Origin: Tengunoibacter tsumagoiensis
Lineage (GTDB): Bacteria; Chloroflexota; Ktedonobacteria; Ktedonobacterales; Ktedonobacteraceae
DNA length: 64,000 bases
Direction: 5' to 3'
NCBI RefSeq assembly: GCF_003967535.1
Contig: NZ_BIFR01000002.1
Span: 1,054,001 to 1,118,000 of the forward strand
Under the pieces are notes generated by a model, which was given only the letters and a program-made list of their open reading frames with translations, did no database searches and was not told the origin of the DNA. This document shows, in pieces, positions 1 through 8,311 of this stretch. The position numbers and the translations under genes were made by a program. The number at the start of each line of letters is the position of its first letter. Position 1 is the first letter of the stretch.

Positions 1-1
1 G

Positions 2-964
2 AGCCGCCTGTCTACGACGATAGCCGCTATTGTCTGCTGCCTGGGCCTGATTGTTCCGGCCTTTGCGCCCAATCTGCTGCTTCTCTGGATCTCACTCTTT
101 TTGCTGGGTATGGGCAATAGCGTTATGGATGTGTCGATGAATGCCCAGGCCGCCGCATTGGAAGAGCTTTACCGTCGGCCAATTATGTCGTCTTTCCATG
201 GACTCTGGAGCGTGGGGGCCCTGGTTGGGGCAAGTCTGGGTAGCTTGATGGCCTGGCTGAATATCATCCCCCTATTCCATTTCATGCTTGTCGCCAACCT
301 GCTTTTCCTGGTAGTGGTGTTTGCCAGTCGCTGGCTCTTGCCGACAATGACAAAGCCTACCGAGAAAACACCTGTCTTTGCGCGTCCAACAAAGGCTCTG
401 CTGGGCCTGGGTATTATCGGCCTCTGTTCTTTTATGAGTGAAGGCGCGATGGCGGACTGGAGTGGTGTTTACCTGCATTTTTCGCTGGGTACTGGTGTTG
501 GTCTGGCGGCTATGGCTTTTACCGTGTATTCCTTTGCAATGACCATTGCGCGCCTGCTGGGTGATTCTGTGACAAAACGGATTGGCCCCGTGCTGCATGT
601 GCGCCTGGGTGGTCTGCTGGCGGCTTTAGGACTGGGCGTGGCCCTGGTATTTCATCAGCCTATCGTGGCCCTTGTGGGCTTTGCCTTCGTGGGAATTGGA
701 CTGGCCTGCATGGCTCCCCTGGCCTTTAGTACCGCGAGTCGGGCCCCTAACCAGGCTCCTGGCCTGGCTCTGGCCGCTGTGGCGACTATGTCTTATGCTG
801 GTTTGCTGGTGGGGCCTCCTGTTATCGGGCAACTGGCGCAAGTCTTCTCTCTACCTTTTGCGCTGGGTTTTCTGGTCCTGCTGGCCCTGGTCATTGTGTT
901 GTTTGCTCCTACGCTCGCACGCACACCCCAGCCTCAGGAGGCGGAAGCTGCTGAAGTAGGTTGA
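2..964 (+). CDS. MFS transporter, C-terminal part (5' end outside window)
   Basis: The reading frame is open from the first bases of the window and ends at a TGA at 962-964, so this is the C-terminal 320 residues of a larger protein. It is a string of hydrophobic helices, with the polar loop GNSVMDVSMNAQAAALEE followed by a small-residue-rich helix (SFHGLWSVGALVGASLGS). That pattern is typical of the YbjJ/fucose-permease-like branch of the major facilitator superfamily. Seven or eight membrane segments remain. Known role of the family: proton-coupled import or export of small solutes across the inner membrane; the substrate cannot be told from sequence. A strong hairpin lies 5 bp past the stop. 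An internal ATG at 101 is unlikely to be the true start because the frame continues upstream with more transmembrane sequence. Confidence 0.85.
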   Translation, partial: SRLSTTIAAIVCCLGLIVPAFAPNLLLLWISLFLLGMGNSVMDVSMNAQAAALEELYRRPIMSSFHGLWSVGALVGASLGSLMAWLNIIPLFHFMLVANLLFLVVVFASRWLLPTMTKPTEKTPVFARPTKALLGLGIIGLCSFMSEGAMADWSGVYLHFSLGTGVGLAAMAFTVYSFAMTIARLLGDSVTKRIGPVLHVRLGGLLAALGLGVALVFHQPIVALVGFAFVGIGLACMAPLAFSTASRAPNQAPGLALAAVATMSYAGLLVGPPVIGQLAQVFSLPFALGFLVLLALVIVLFAPTLARTPQPQEAEAAEVG

Positions 965-968
965 TTCT

Positions 969-1025
969 GGTTCCCAAAAAGCATCAGGGCCGCTCTCAAG
1001 TGGCCCCTGATGCTTTTTGGGAACC
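969..1025. terminator. Long hairpin after the MFS gene
   Basis: A near-perfect inverted repeat has arms of about 24 bp (969-992 and 1002-1025, core GGTTCCCAAAAAGCATCAGG) and a loop of about 9 nt. It starts five bases after the stop codon of the MFS gene. No strong U-run follows the stem, so it is a terminator or mRNA-end hairpin by position. 1026-1297 holds no gene that I recognise. Confidence 0.7.
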
Positions 1026-1209
1026 TTGTGTTTATAGTGGTTTGACGTGGTTTGACATCTTCAGGCAGGAGGTTCAAATAAGCTTGATAGTCAGCCTGGG
1101 CTTCAGTGGGATGCACGAGTTCTTTATGGCAGCTCTGCGCTCGGGTAAGGTAAGACATGGGACGCGATCCTCTGGTTTGTTCTGGTCCGACATCTCGACA
1201 CGCGTAGAC

Positions 1210-1236
1210 TGTATCAGCTTGCATCAGCTTGATACA
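1210..1236. promoter_or_regulatory. Repeat cluster upstream of the sensor kinase gene
   Basis: The stretch contains the inverted pair TGTATCA / TGATACA and, inside it, two direct copies of ATCAGCTTG spaced about one helical turn apart. It lies about 60 bp before the kinase start codon. It could be the binding site of the kinase's own response regulator or of another factor; this is inferred from position only. Confidence 0.3.
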
Positions 1237-1297
1237 ATACAGAATGAGAATGAGCGATCCTCCAAAGCACAGGGGACAGTAAAAGGGGGGCGTTGGC

Positions 1298-2836
1298 GTG
1301 GATATGAAAATCAGAGAGAGAAGGGCTGACCTGACCCATACACAACAAGAGGCAGAAGCACTGGATGGGCAGTTGCAGGAAATACAAGAACGACTTCAAT
1401 TGGTACAACAGGCCGCAAATGTAGGCATCTTTGAGTGGGACATGCGGACCAGAATCATTACCTGGACAAAAGAGGCTGAGGCTCTTTTCGGACTCCAACC
1501 AGGAAGCTTCGGCGGAGACTTTGCTTCCTGGGAAAAAACTGTGCATCCAGACGATCTATCAGAAGCTTGTACAAAGGTTTTTGAATCAGTAACACAAAAA
1601 ACCAGGCTGGATGTACAATTTCGCACCATCTGGCCTGATGGCAGCATTCACTGGATTTATACGAAAGCGCGCACTTTCTACGATACTCAAGGGAACCCTC
1701 TGCGCATGCTTGGCATTAATATTGATATTACCGAGCGGAAAAACGACGAAGAGCAATTACGCCTTTCAAGAGAGCAACTCCGTCTCTTCGCGGAAAGCGA
1801 TATTGTTGGGGTGTTTATTGCTGATATTTACGGCACTATCTACCACGCAAACGATGCGTTTTTACAGATCGTTGGTTATAGCCGCACAGAACTTTGCGAA
1901 GGAAAGATTCGCTGGACAAATATGACGCCACCAGAATGGCTGCCTTTTGATCAAGAAAAGCTTCGTCAGGCACAGCAAGCCGAAACGCCGATGATCTATG
2001 AGAAGCAATATCTGCGTCGAGATGGGCGCATAATTGATGTGCTGGTTGGGTATTTGCTGGTTGGTGAACGGCGAGAGCAGGCCATCGCATTTGCCCTGGA
2101 TGTGACGGAGCGCAAGCAGGTAGAGCGGCAGAAGGATGAATTCCTGGGAGTCGTCAGTCACGAATTGCGCACCCCCGTCACCAGCCTCAAAGTCTTTGTG
2201 CAAACCGTGCAGAAGCGCCTCAAAAAATCTGGTGACGATGAGAATGCGGAACTGTTGGGAAAAATGGGTGCGCAAATCGATAGATTGGCCAGGTTGATTG
2301 CAGAGCTGATAGATATTACGAAGTTAGAAACAGGAAAGCTGCAACTCTCTGCACTCCAATTTGACCTTTCGTCCTTAATTGATGAAGTCATTGAAGAGAT
2401 GCAACGCACAACCACCCATCATAGTATTCGCAAAGAGGGTATACTATCAATAAGCGCCTGGGGAGATAGAGACCGCATCGGGCAGGTCCTTATAAATTTG
2501 CTCAGCAACGCAATAAAATACTCACCTCTGGCTGATAGCATCTGTGTTAAAATGGAGGCAGATAGTGAACAGGTCACGGTGAGCGTACAGGATTTTGGTC
2601 TGGGCATTCCTCAGGAGCAACAGGAGCAGATTTTCCAGCGCTTTTACCGCGTGGAAGAGAAAGACCGCGAAACGATCTCTGGTCTTGGACTTGGTCTCTA
2701 TATCGCTGCTGAGATCATCAAACGCCATGGCGGAAAAATATGGTTTAAGAGTACTCCAGGAGAGGGATCTACATTTTTCTTTAGCTTACCATTGCAGAGA
2801 TATCCATCTCTCATGGAAGAAATGGAAGGTGCATGA
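1298..2836 (+). CDS. Sensor histidine kinase with two PAS domains
   Basis: A 512-residue soluble kinase with no transmembrane segment or signal peptide, so it should sense a cytoplasmic cue. Residues 1-35 are coiled-coil-like. PAS 1 is about 33-147 (PAC end GINIDITERK) and PAS 2 about 158-273 (ALDVTERK). The HisKA dimerisation domain carries the phospho-acceptor H288 in VVSHELRTP. The ATPase domain has the N box (LINLLSNAIKYS), G1 (VQDFGLGIP), F box (IFQRFYRV) and G2 (GLGLGLY). Every catalytic motif is present, so it should be active. The start is GTG 1298, or ATG 1304 two codons later; the purine-rich AAAAGGGGGG at 1281-1290 is a good ribosome site for either. The stop overlaps the next start by 4 bp (ATGA), so it is translationally coupled to the response regulator. 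Confidence 0.93.
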   Translation: MDMKIRERRADLTHTQQEAEALDGQLQEIQERLQLVQQAANVGIFEWDMRTRIITWTKEAEALFGLQPGSFGGDFASWEKTVHPDDLSEACTKVFESVTQKTRLDVQFRTIWPDGSIHWIYTKARTFYDTQGNPLRMLGINIDITERKNDEEQLRLSREQLRLFAESDIVGVFIADIYGTIYHANDAFLQIVGYSRTELCEGKIRWTNMTPPEWLPFDQEKLRQAQQAETPMIYEKQYLRRDGRIIDVLVGYLLVGERREQAIAFALDVTERKQVERQKDEFLGVVSHELRTPVTSLKVFVQTVQKRLKKSGDDENAELLGKMGAQIDRLARLIAELIDITKLETGKLQLSALQFDLSSLIDEVIEEMQRTTTHHSIRKEGILSISAWGDRDRIGQVLINLLSNAIKYSPLADSICVKMEADSEQVTVSVQDFGLGIPQEQQEQIFQRFYRVEEKDRETISGLGLGLYIAAEIIKRHGGKIWFKSTPGEGSTFFFSLPLQRYPSLMEEMEGA

Positions 2837-3186
2837 GCAAACGAATTTTGTTAGCTGATGATGACAGAGCAATCCTTGAAGCGATTAAAGCGATGCTTGA
2901 AGATGAGGGCTATGAAGTAGAAGCGACGCCTTTAGGGGCAAGAGTGATTGATCTCTGTGATGATCCTCCGGCGGTACTCATACAAGATATCTGGATGGGG
3001 GGAGTAGATGGACGTGACATTTGCAAAGCGCTCAGGCAGCAAGAGAAGACGAAAGAGCTTCCTATTATTCTTATTTCAGCAAATAGAGATGTGCGGCAGA
3101 TCGCACAAGAAGTTGGTGCGAATGACTTTTTAGTGAAGCCATTTGATATCGATAACTTGCTTAATAAAGTTCAAAACTATACATAA
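2833..3186 (+). CDS. Single-domain response regulator
   Basis: A 117-residue receiver domain with no output domain. Key residues are all visible: acidic cluster D9-D10-D11, phospho-acceptor D52 (IQDIWMGG), S82 and K102 (FLVKPFD). It overlaps the PAS histidine kinase by 4 bp and is almost certainly its phosphorylation partner. With no DNA-binding or enzymatic domain, it must act by protein-protein contact or in a phosphorelay, as known for CheY/Spo0F-type proteins. The first methionine is fixed by the ATGA overlap. No convincing terminator follows. Confidence 0.93.
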   Translation: MSKRILLADDDRAILEAIKAMLEDEGYEVEATPLGARVIDLCDDPPAVLIQDIWMGGVDGRDICKALRQQEKTKELPIILISANRDVRQIAQEVGANDFLVKPFDIDNLLNKVQNYT

Positions 3187-3307
3187 CAAGATGTTTTCCT
3201 TGAATTTTCATATATCCATCCTGACGCTCTCGTCTTCAGTCGTCAAGGAGCATTTTTTTGCTTGCCAACGCCCGTACCGGTTGGTGGCTGCCAGGACTTG
3301 ACGTTGT

Positions 3308-3319
3308 CGTTACGTAACG
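3308..3319. promoter_or_regulatory. 12-bp palindrome in the carbonic anhydrase promoter region
   Basis: CGTTACGTAACG is a perfect palindrome 72 bp before the carbonic anhydrase start, shortly after a TTGACG hexamer at 3298-3303. It may be an operator site; no good -10 box is visible, so promoter placement is uncertain. Confidence 0.3.
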
Positions 3320-3391
3320 TGTTAAGCTGGTTGGGGATGAAATAGAATAAGGAGAGTATGGCGGTTCGATAGCATCCAGAGGAGAAGCATC

Positions 3392-3973
3392 ATGACTGAT
3401 ACGACTTTTGCGACCTTCCTACAACGCAATAAAGATTTTGCTGCCCGTCATTTCACAACGGATACAACTCAGGAGAAGTCGCTGGCGGAGAAGCTGGCGA
3501 GTGTAAAGGCTCTGATCATCGGTTGCGCTGATATGCGCGTAGATCCTGCTCATGTGTTGGGCCTTGAACTGAGTGAGGCGGTTGTGTTGCGCAATATCGG
3601 CGGACGTGTCGTGCCAGGTACGTTGCGTATGATGGGTATGCTTGCCCAGGTTTCCCAGGCTGCCGGGACTAATCCTGGGGGTGGCAACCCGTTCAACTTG
3701 ATCGTCCTGCAGCATACCGACTGCGGTATTACACGACTGGGAGATCAGCCTGCCATGCTGGCCAATTACTTCGAGATCAGTCCCGAGGAGCTCAAGGCCA
3801 GAGCGATCAGCGATCCCCGAGCTGCGGTGGCCTTCGACGTGGCTATGCTCCGGGCAACTCCTGCCTTGCCTGCCAACTGGCTACTATCCGGACTGGTCTA
3901 CGATGTCTTGACAGGCCTGATCGATGTCGTTGTACCACCCGCCCCGCTGCGTTCCGCCGCCAGTGCTGTCTAA
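3392..3973 (+). CDS. Beta-class carbonic anhydrase
   Basis: A 193-residue cytoplasmic enzyme for reversible hydration of CO2 to bicarbonate. The zinc ligands of the beta class are present: C45 in GCADMR, H108 and C111 in HTDCG, with the D47/R49 pair that gates the active site. The motif reads CADMR rather than the commoner CSDSR. The C-terminal VYDVLTGLIDVVVPP matches the usual end of the fold, so the protein looks complete. The start ATG 3392 follows GAGGAG (3379-3384). The stop at 3971-3973 is followed almost directly by the truncated SGNH hydrolase frame, which suggests a deletion junction near this gene's 3' end. Confidence 0.9.
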   Translation: MTDTTFATFLQRNKDFAARHFTTDTTQEKSLAEKLASVKALIIGCADMRVDPAHVLGLELSEAVVLRNIGGRVVPGTLRMMGMLAQVSQAAGTNPGGGNPFNLIVLQHTDCGITRLGDQPAMLANYFEISPEELKARAISDPRAAVAFDVAMLRATPALPANWLLSGLVYDVLTGLIDVVVPPAPLRSAASAV

Positions 3974-4002
3974 GAGAGGTTTCTCCTACTATTATTGAAT
4001 TT

Positions 4003-4872
4003 GTGGGTGACTCGATTACTTCTGGTCTGACTGACTCAAAGTCTTCTCTCTCCGCTTATGGCTGGTTGGCTGGTGAGCAGTTAGATGTGGAGCATACGCA
4101 GGTTGCGTTTTCGGGTATCTGTCTCGTTGAGCAGTGCCATTCATCGACCGATGTGGGTATGAGTACTCAGTTTTTTAAAGAGAAGACAGTGCTTTTTTCT
4201 GACTCTCCGGATTGGGATTTCCAGCGCTATCAGGTTAGCGAGGTCGTGATTAATTTGGGAACAAATGATAATGCGAATACCTCGGATGCACATTTTCAGA
4301 GTGTTTATACTTCGTTTCTCCAGAATATTCGGCAGAAATATCCGAATGCTGCGATCCTGGTCTTGCAGAACCTGTTAGGTGAGTGGATACCACAGACGCA
4401 GGCAGCGGTCCAGGCGCTCAATGATGCCGGTGATAGCAATGTTTTTTACATTGATACGAGCAACTGGCTGGTCTATCAGTCGTCTGATTATAATGATGGA
4501 GCTCATCCCAGCGATTCCGGTCATGCTAAAATAGCTCAGCAGCTGGTTCCGGTTTTGAATGCTCATTTGCCGGGTTCAGGAACACCGACACCTACCAGTA
4601 CTCCTACGGCAACGCCTACATCGACACCTACCAGTACTCCTACCTCTACCCCAACAGCAACGCCGACGAGCACTCCGGTTGTAACCTGGACAAAGTGTGC
4701 GGATGAGGGTGGTACCTGTACGTTCGGTGGTATGCATCAGGTTCGTTATGGTGCTAATGGGACGTATAATTATCAAACAGCAACTGGCAGTATTGACTGT
4801 AATAATGCGACCTTTGGCGATCCAACGCCAGGAGTTTTTAAAGAGTGTGATGTAGCTTCTTCTGATACATAG
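4003..4872 (+). CDS. SGNH/GDSL hydrolase, 5'-truncated, with linker and small Cys-rich C-terminal domain
   Basis: The frame begins inside SGNH block I (GDSITSG, nucleophile serine). The oxyanion Asn is in NLGTNDN and the Asp/His pair in DGAHPSDSGH, so the catalytic core is intact. It is followed by a Thr/Pro linker of about 35 residues and a C-terminal domain of about 60 residues with four cysteines. I recall similar small domains at the end of secreted glycan-active enzymes. Known members de-esterify carbohydrates outside the cell. The frame is open upstream to 3673 but offers no ATG, and the residues just before GTG 4003 (PTIIEF) belong to the family fold. The natural N-terminus, usually a signal peptide and accessory domain, is therefore missing. 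No signal peptide remains. It is either a decaying gene or read from GTG 4003 or a non-standard start. Confidence 0.62.
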   Translation: MGDSITSGLTDSKSSLSAYGWLAGEQLDVEHTQVAFSGICLVEQCHSSTDVGMSTQFFKEKTVLFSDSPDWDFQRYQVSEVVINLGTNDNANTSDAHFQSVYTSFLQNIRQKYPNAAILVLQNLLGEWIPQTQAAVQALNDAGDSNVFYIDTSNWLVYQSSDYNDGAHPSDSGHAKIAQQLVPVLNAHLPGSGTPTPTSTPTATPTSTPTSTPTSTPTATPTSTPVVTWTKCADEGGTCTFGGMHQVRYGANGTYNYQTATGSIDCNNATFGDPTPGVFKECDVASSDT

Positions 4873-4994
4873 ATGCCAACGCCAAAAGTGGGAAAGATCC
4901 AAATAATGCAGCAGGATCTGACATTTTTCGCAGGTGTTGAGCATACTTGCTTCTACAGCATAAAGAATGATGAAAGAGGGAGGCGAAAACGCCT

Positions 4995-5768
4995 ATGCGC
5001 ATTGGAGTAATATTCTACGCCAAAACAGAATGGGAAGATGTGCTTGCAGCAGCAAAAGAAGCAGATCAAAGCCGTATTGACGCTATTGGTATTGGGGATC
5101 GCTACTATGGTGATGCTGATGACCCGTTTCTTTCTGGGCTCACACTCTATGGGGCGCTCGCAGTGGCAACTCAACGCGTGAATCTGGTCCCCATGGTTCT
5201 TTCTCACCCAAATATGCAGATTGGTCGCCTTGCAAAGGAAACAACCATGCTGGCGATGATGAGTCATGGACGTTTTGAACTAGGAATTGGAGTGGGGGAT
5301 TACCCACTAGAGCCCCATGCATGGGGAGAGCCCTGGCCTGCTGGTCATGAACGAGTAGATGCATTGGAAGAGACCATCATGGTGTTACAACGAGTGTGGA
5401 CTGGTGAACACGTTACCTTTGAGGGTCGCTATCTCCATACACAAGGAGCTGGGTGCCGTCCAGTTCCAGCCCGTCCCCCCCGCATTGTCATTGGTGCTGG
5501 CAGATCAAGTTATCTTGTACGAAGTGCGATCAAGTACGCAGATGAAATCAATGTATGGGGAGAAGATATGCTGCGACAAGCGAGTCTCCATATCGCACAA
5601 TCAAGAAGACCTATTCAGCTCTCCATCGGCTGGGACCAGGAAGTAGCAGCATTTGAGCAGCAGGTTGAAGCATTAGAGAAGATGGGTGTCTCTCGTGTGT
5701 ACTTCAACCTTTGGCATCCTTTCACGTCTCTTCCCGCGTTGTGCAATGTAGCAGAGAAGCTTGCATAA
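4995..5768 (+). CDS. Luciferase-like (LLM class) flavin-dependent oxidoreductase
   Basis: A 257-residue TIM-barrel protein of the bacterial luciferase family, which uses FMN or F420 to oxidise or reduce small organic substrates. Family features seen: N-terminal strand MRIGVIFYAKTEWEDV, the GRFELGIGVGDY turn, the W-x-G-EHVTFEGRYLHT segment, and RPPRIVIGAGR before the last barrel strands. It is shorter than the usual 300-350 residues and lacks part of the C-terminal insertion, but both ends are consistent. The start ATG 4995 follows AGAGGGAGGCG. A hairpin lies about 70 bp downstream. Substrate and cofactor cannot be told from sequence. Confidence 0.85.
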   Translation: MRIGVIFYAKTEWEDVLAAAKEADQSRIDAIGIGDRYYGDADDPFLSGLTLYGALAVATQRVNLVPMVLSHPNMQIGRLAKETTMLAMMSHGRFELGIGVGDYPLEPHAWGEPWPAGHERVDALEETIMVLQRVWTGEHVTFEGRYLHTQGAGCRPVPARPPRIVIGAGRSSYLVRSAIKYADEINVWGEDMLRQASLHIAQSRRPIQLSIGWDQEVAAFEQQVEALEKMGVSRVYFNLWHPFTSLPALCNVAEKLA

Positions 5769-5839
5769 CAGGTTTCTTGCTCTCTCAACTCTTGTCGAGA
5801 TCATGCCTGCACGCTATCAACAAGATCCGACAGGCCCCC

Positions 5840-5870
5840 TCCAGGTGAGCACTACACCTCCTCACCTGGA
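5840..5870. terminator. Hairpin after the LLM oxidoreductase gene
   Basis: TCCAGGTGAG and CTCACCTGGA form perfect 10-bp arms around an 11-nt loop. It lies 70 bp past the stop. The following bases (CTCTTCTACC) are pyrimidine-rich but not a U-tract. Confidence 0.6.
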
Positions 5871-5940
5871 CTCTTCTACCAGGTTCGTTCATCGGCAGAG
5901 TATCATCTGATGTTGATCCAATTGCAAAACTACGGGGCTC

Positions 5941-6291
5941 ACCAACGAACATTTCAGCATCGCACGAAGCCCAGGTGCTCGACGGTCAAATTCCAACTTC
6001 TTCGCTCTCTCGGTTGCCAAAGCCAGTGTCGAGAGTATGGTGAGAAATCTTGCTGAAGAAGTCGGCCCCTCTGGCATTCGTGTGAATGCGGTAGGCGGAG
6101 GGATGATTCTGACCGATGTCAATGCCTTCATGCCTCAGACGCTCAAAGATCAGATGGCGCAAAGCACTCCCCTACGGAGAAATGGGCGTCCCGAGGAGGT
6201 TGCCAGTGCTATTCTGTTTCTGGCGTCGGATCAGGCAGCCTTCATCACAGGTGCGTATCTAACCGTGGATGGAGGCAATTTCATTATGTAA
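5941..6291 (+). pseudogene. Short-chain dehydrogenase remnant (C-terminal part)
   Basis: The open part from 6037 encodes the SDR C-terminal half: RNLAEEVGPSGIRVNAVGGG, then GRPEEVASAILFLASDQAAF and TGAYLTVDGG, as in glucose/3-ketoacyl-type reductases. In-frame sequence just upstream (ALSVAKASVESM) covers the active-site lysine helix, but the catalytic Tyr position four before the Lys is Leu. Before about 5941 the fold is unrecognisable: the NAD-binding half (TGxxxGIG, NNAG) is gone. This is a 5'-deleted, non-functional remnant; ATG 6037 is an internal methionine. Confidence 0.75.
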
Positions 6292-6529
6292 TCGCAAGCT
6301 TGTGCTCTCAAGCATCTGTCGGCAGGCAAGAAGGACCTGGAACCTGTATGCTGCATTCCCTGGTCACGATCTAGATCACGCCGGAATCTGTTCCCTCCAT
6401 TCCGGCCTTTTTGGGAGAAGTGGCGGTCTTTGCCCAGGTGCTCGCGCATACTGGTTGGCTTCAACGCATTCAAGTTTGACCAGGGCTTCTCCAGTCTCTT
6501 GAGGTGAGAAGAGAAACTGTTCACCACAC

Positions 6530-7735
6530 TCACTGGTGAGCACCTTTGACTAACAGTGCACCTGCGAGGAGCGTTACCCCAACCACCATCCACCCGGCGT
6601 GAAAGATACCAGCGTGCTGGATTATTCCCCCAAAGAGGAGTGCAAAGAGTACAAAGGCGAGCGAGGAGAGGGCACTCACCCCCGAGGCTGCTCCTGCGCG
6701 TACTTCTGAGGGGAGGGAATCGTGCAGCATGCGGGTAAAAATCGTATTGACCGTGACTCCCCCTGCAACCAATACTCCCTGGGCCAGAATAACAATCATA
6801 GCGTTTCTCACGACGACCAGCGCCAGGCTCGACGCCACCAGTAACCCGACCATCCCCACGACACTGGTCGGCTTCGTGAATGTCAGTCGAGCTGCAAGCC
6901 AGGAGCCTGCACCTCCCGCTAAGAGCAACGCCGCATTGGCTATCCCATAAAGCCCAACCGGAGCATCCAGGGCTAACTGCCAGAGCGGCCCAAACTCGAA
7001 GACCGCCGAGAGAAGGAGCGAGGTGGCAAGTAAGATAGAGATGGTGCGCAGAAATTTTCCTCGCTGGAAGAGGATCTGCGAAATAGCTCGCACATGACTG
7101 ACGAATGAGGTGCGTTTCTCGGTGTGATGCAGATGAGGTTCCTGGAGGGTGAGTAGGGCGACCAGGGAAATAATCCCCAGCGGAATCGTAGCAAAATATG
7201 CCAGCCGAGGTGAAAGCAGCACAGCCACCAGCCCACCAGCGAGCGCACTGAGGAGTAAGGCCAGGCTATTGAGTTGCTTGACATGGCTCAGACGTTGGGC
7301 AAAGGCGAGCCCATGCCCCGTCTCTTCCAGCAGCATATCGTACAGGATGGACTCGTAGGTGCCTGACATTAGGGCGACTGAGACCCCGAAGAAGAGGGTG
7401 CTGACCAGGTAGGTCGGGATATTGTAGCTGAGCCCCCCGAGCAGGGCGTTGATCATGGTAGCGAGCGAGGATAGCATGAGGATGCCCTTGCGGCTCCAAC
7501 GATCAGCAAGGAGCCCTGAGGAGAGATCGAATAGAGGGATCAGGCTGCCATAGCAAGCGGCCATCAGGCCAATGGTGGCTTGATCAAACCCAAGACTCCG
7601 GAGAAACACCTTCTCGATGGGTGCCCAGAGCACCAGCCCCTGTGAAAAAGCGGCAATATAAAGTGGTAGTAGGCGGGTTCGCAACGCTTGAGACCGAGAT
7701 GTCCATGACGTGTGGTTGATGAGAGGTTGCTGCAT
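6530..7735 (-). CDS. MFS transporter
   Basis: About 401 residues with 12 predicted membrane helices and the MFS signature loop between helices 2 and 3 (SSGLLADRWSRKG). A second basic loop (EPHLHHTEKRTSF) separates the two six-helix halves. The family exports or imports small solutes driven by the proton gradient; substrate unknown, a drug efflux role being only a guess. The start was set at the ATG at 7733-7735 (MQQPLINH), preceded by AAAAAAGGGAACAACGAC. A longer frame reaches 7828 but its N-terminal extension is polar and unlike the family. The 7736-7894 spacer before the next remnant carries no recognisable gene. Confidence 0.88.
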   Translation of the reverse strand: MQQPLINHTSWTSRSQALRTRLLPLYIAAFSQGLVLWAPIEKVFLRSLGFDQATIGLMAACYGSLIPLFDLSSGLLADRWSRKGILMLSSLATMINALLGGLSYNIPTYLVSTLFFGVSVALMSGTYESILYDMLLEETGHGLAFAQRLSHVKQLNSLALLLSALAGGLVAVLLSPRLAYFATIPLGIISLVALLTLQEPHLHHTEKRTSFVSHVRAISQILFQRGKFLRTISILLATSLLLSAVFEFGPLWQLALDAPVGLYGIANAALLLAGGAGSWLAARLTFTKPTSVVGMVGLLVASSLALVVVRNAMIVILAQGVLVAGGVTVNTIFTRMLHDSLPSEVRAGAASGVSALSSLAFVLFALLFGGIIQHAGIFHAGWMVVGVTLLAGALLVKGAHQ

Positions 7736-7894
7736 GTCGTTGTTCCCTTTTTTCAGAGCATTGATATCATTTAAATAGGCATTATGTGCAACATTTAGTT
7801 GCATATAACTTCTCAATGCGAGGCGCAAAAGTGGAAACGTTCAAACGTCGATTCTTGAAGAAGATATGAAGTCTTTGAAACTCACAGGGGGTGC

Positions 7895-8188
7895 GTGTAT
7901 GCTTCTTTGACCTCTTTGGAAGGAAAGCCACTCTTTCGACGAGGTTGGAGAGATATCTCGCCTATAGCTTCTGGTGTGGCAGGAAGTTCTCCGGGCAATG
8001 GTCCTGCGCTGAAAATGGCTCCCGTTGGGCTGTATATGCAGGCGAGGGGCCAGTATGAAGAAGGATTACACTTCGCCGAGATGGCAGGGAAAATGACGCA
8101 TTGGCTAGAAACGAGTGGTGCGACTGATGACGCAGTCCGGGCTTGTTGCTCTCCATCGCACGCATCGCGTTGTCATCATACGAACTGA
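7895..8188 (+). pseudogene. ADP-ribosylglycohydrolase-family remnant
   Basis: The segment GNGPALKMAPVGLYMQA followed by YEEGLHFAEMAGKMTH resembles the internal helices of DraG/ADP-ribosylglycohydrolase proteins (typically SGNGPAM..APLGL and a following ITH). The start of the fold with its magnesium-binding residues is missing, and after residue 70 the frame loses similarity. It is about 97 codons where the family has roughly 300. The call rests on a short match, so other alpha-helical families cannot be excluded. 8189-8311 is promoter space for the methyltransferase. Confidence 0.5.
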
Positions 8189-8311
8189 TCCAGGCAGGTG
8201 GTGAAGGGCTGGAGAGGGGGCGCGCTTGTCCTGGCCTTCACCCGTATGGTAGACTGAAAATCCCGCACGGGAGGCATTTGGTACCAGATAGGAACAAGAG
8301 GAAAGAAGAAT

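Noticed and set aside
934..1224. Minus-strand open frame of 96 codons over the first hairpin
   Set aside because: It runs through the terminator hairpin and into the MFS coding sequence, with no ribosome site and no domain.
4594..4680. Short tandem DNA repeats that look CRISPR- or satellite-like
   Set aside because: They encode the Thr/Pro-rich linker of the SGNH hydrolase (repeats of ACTCCTAC-type codons) and have no spacers.
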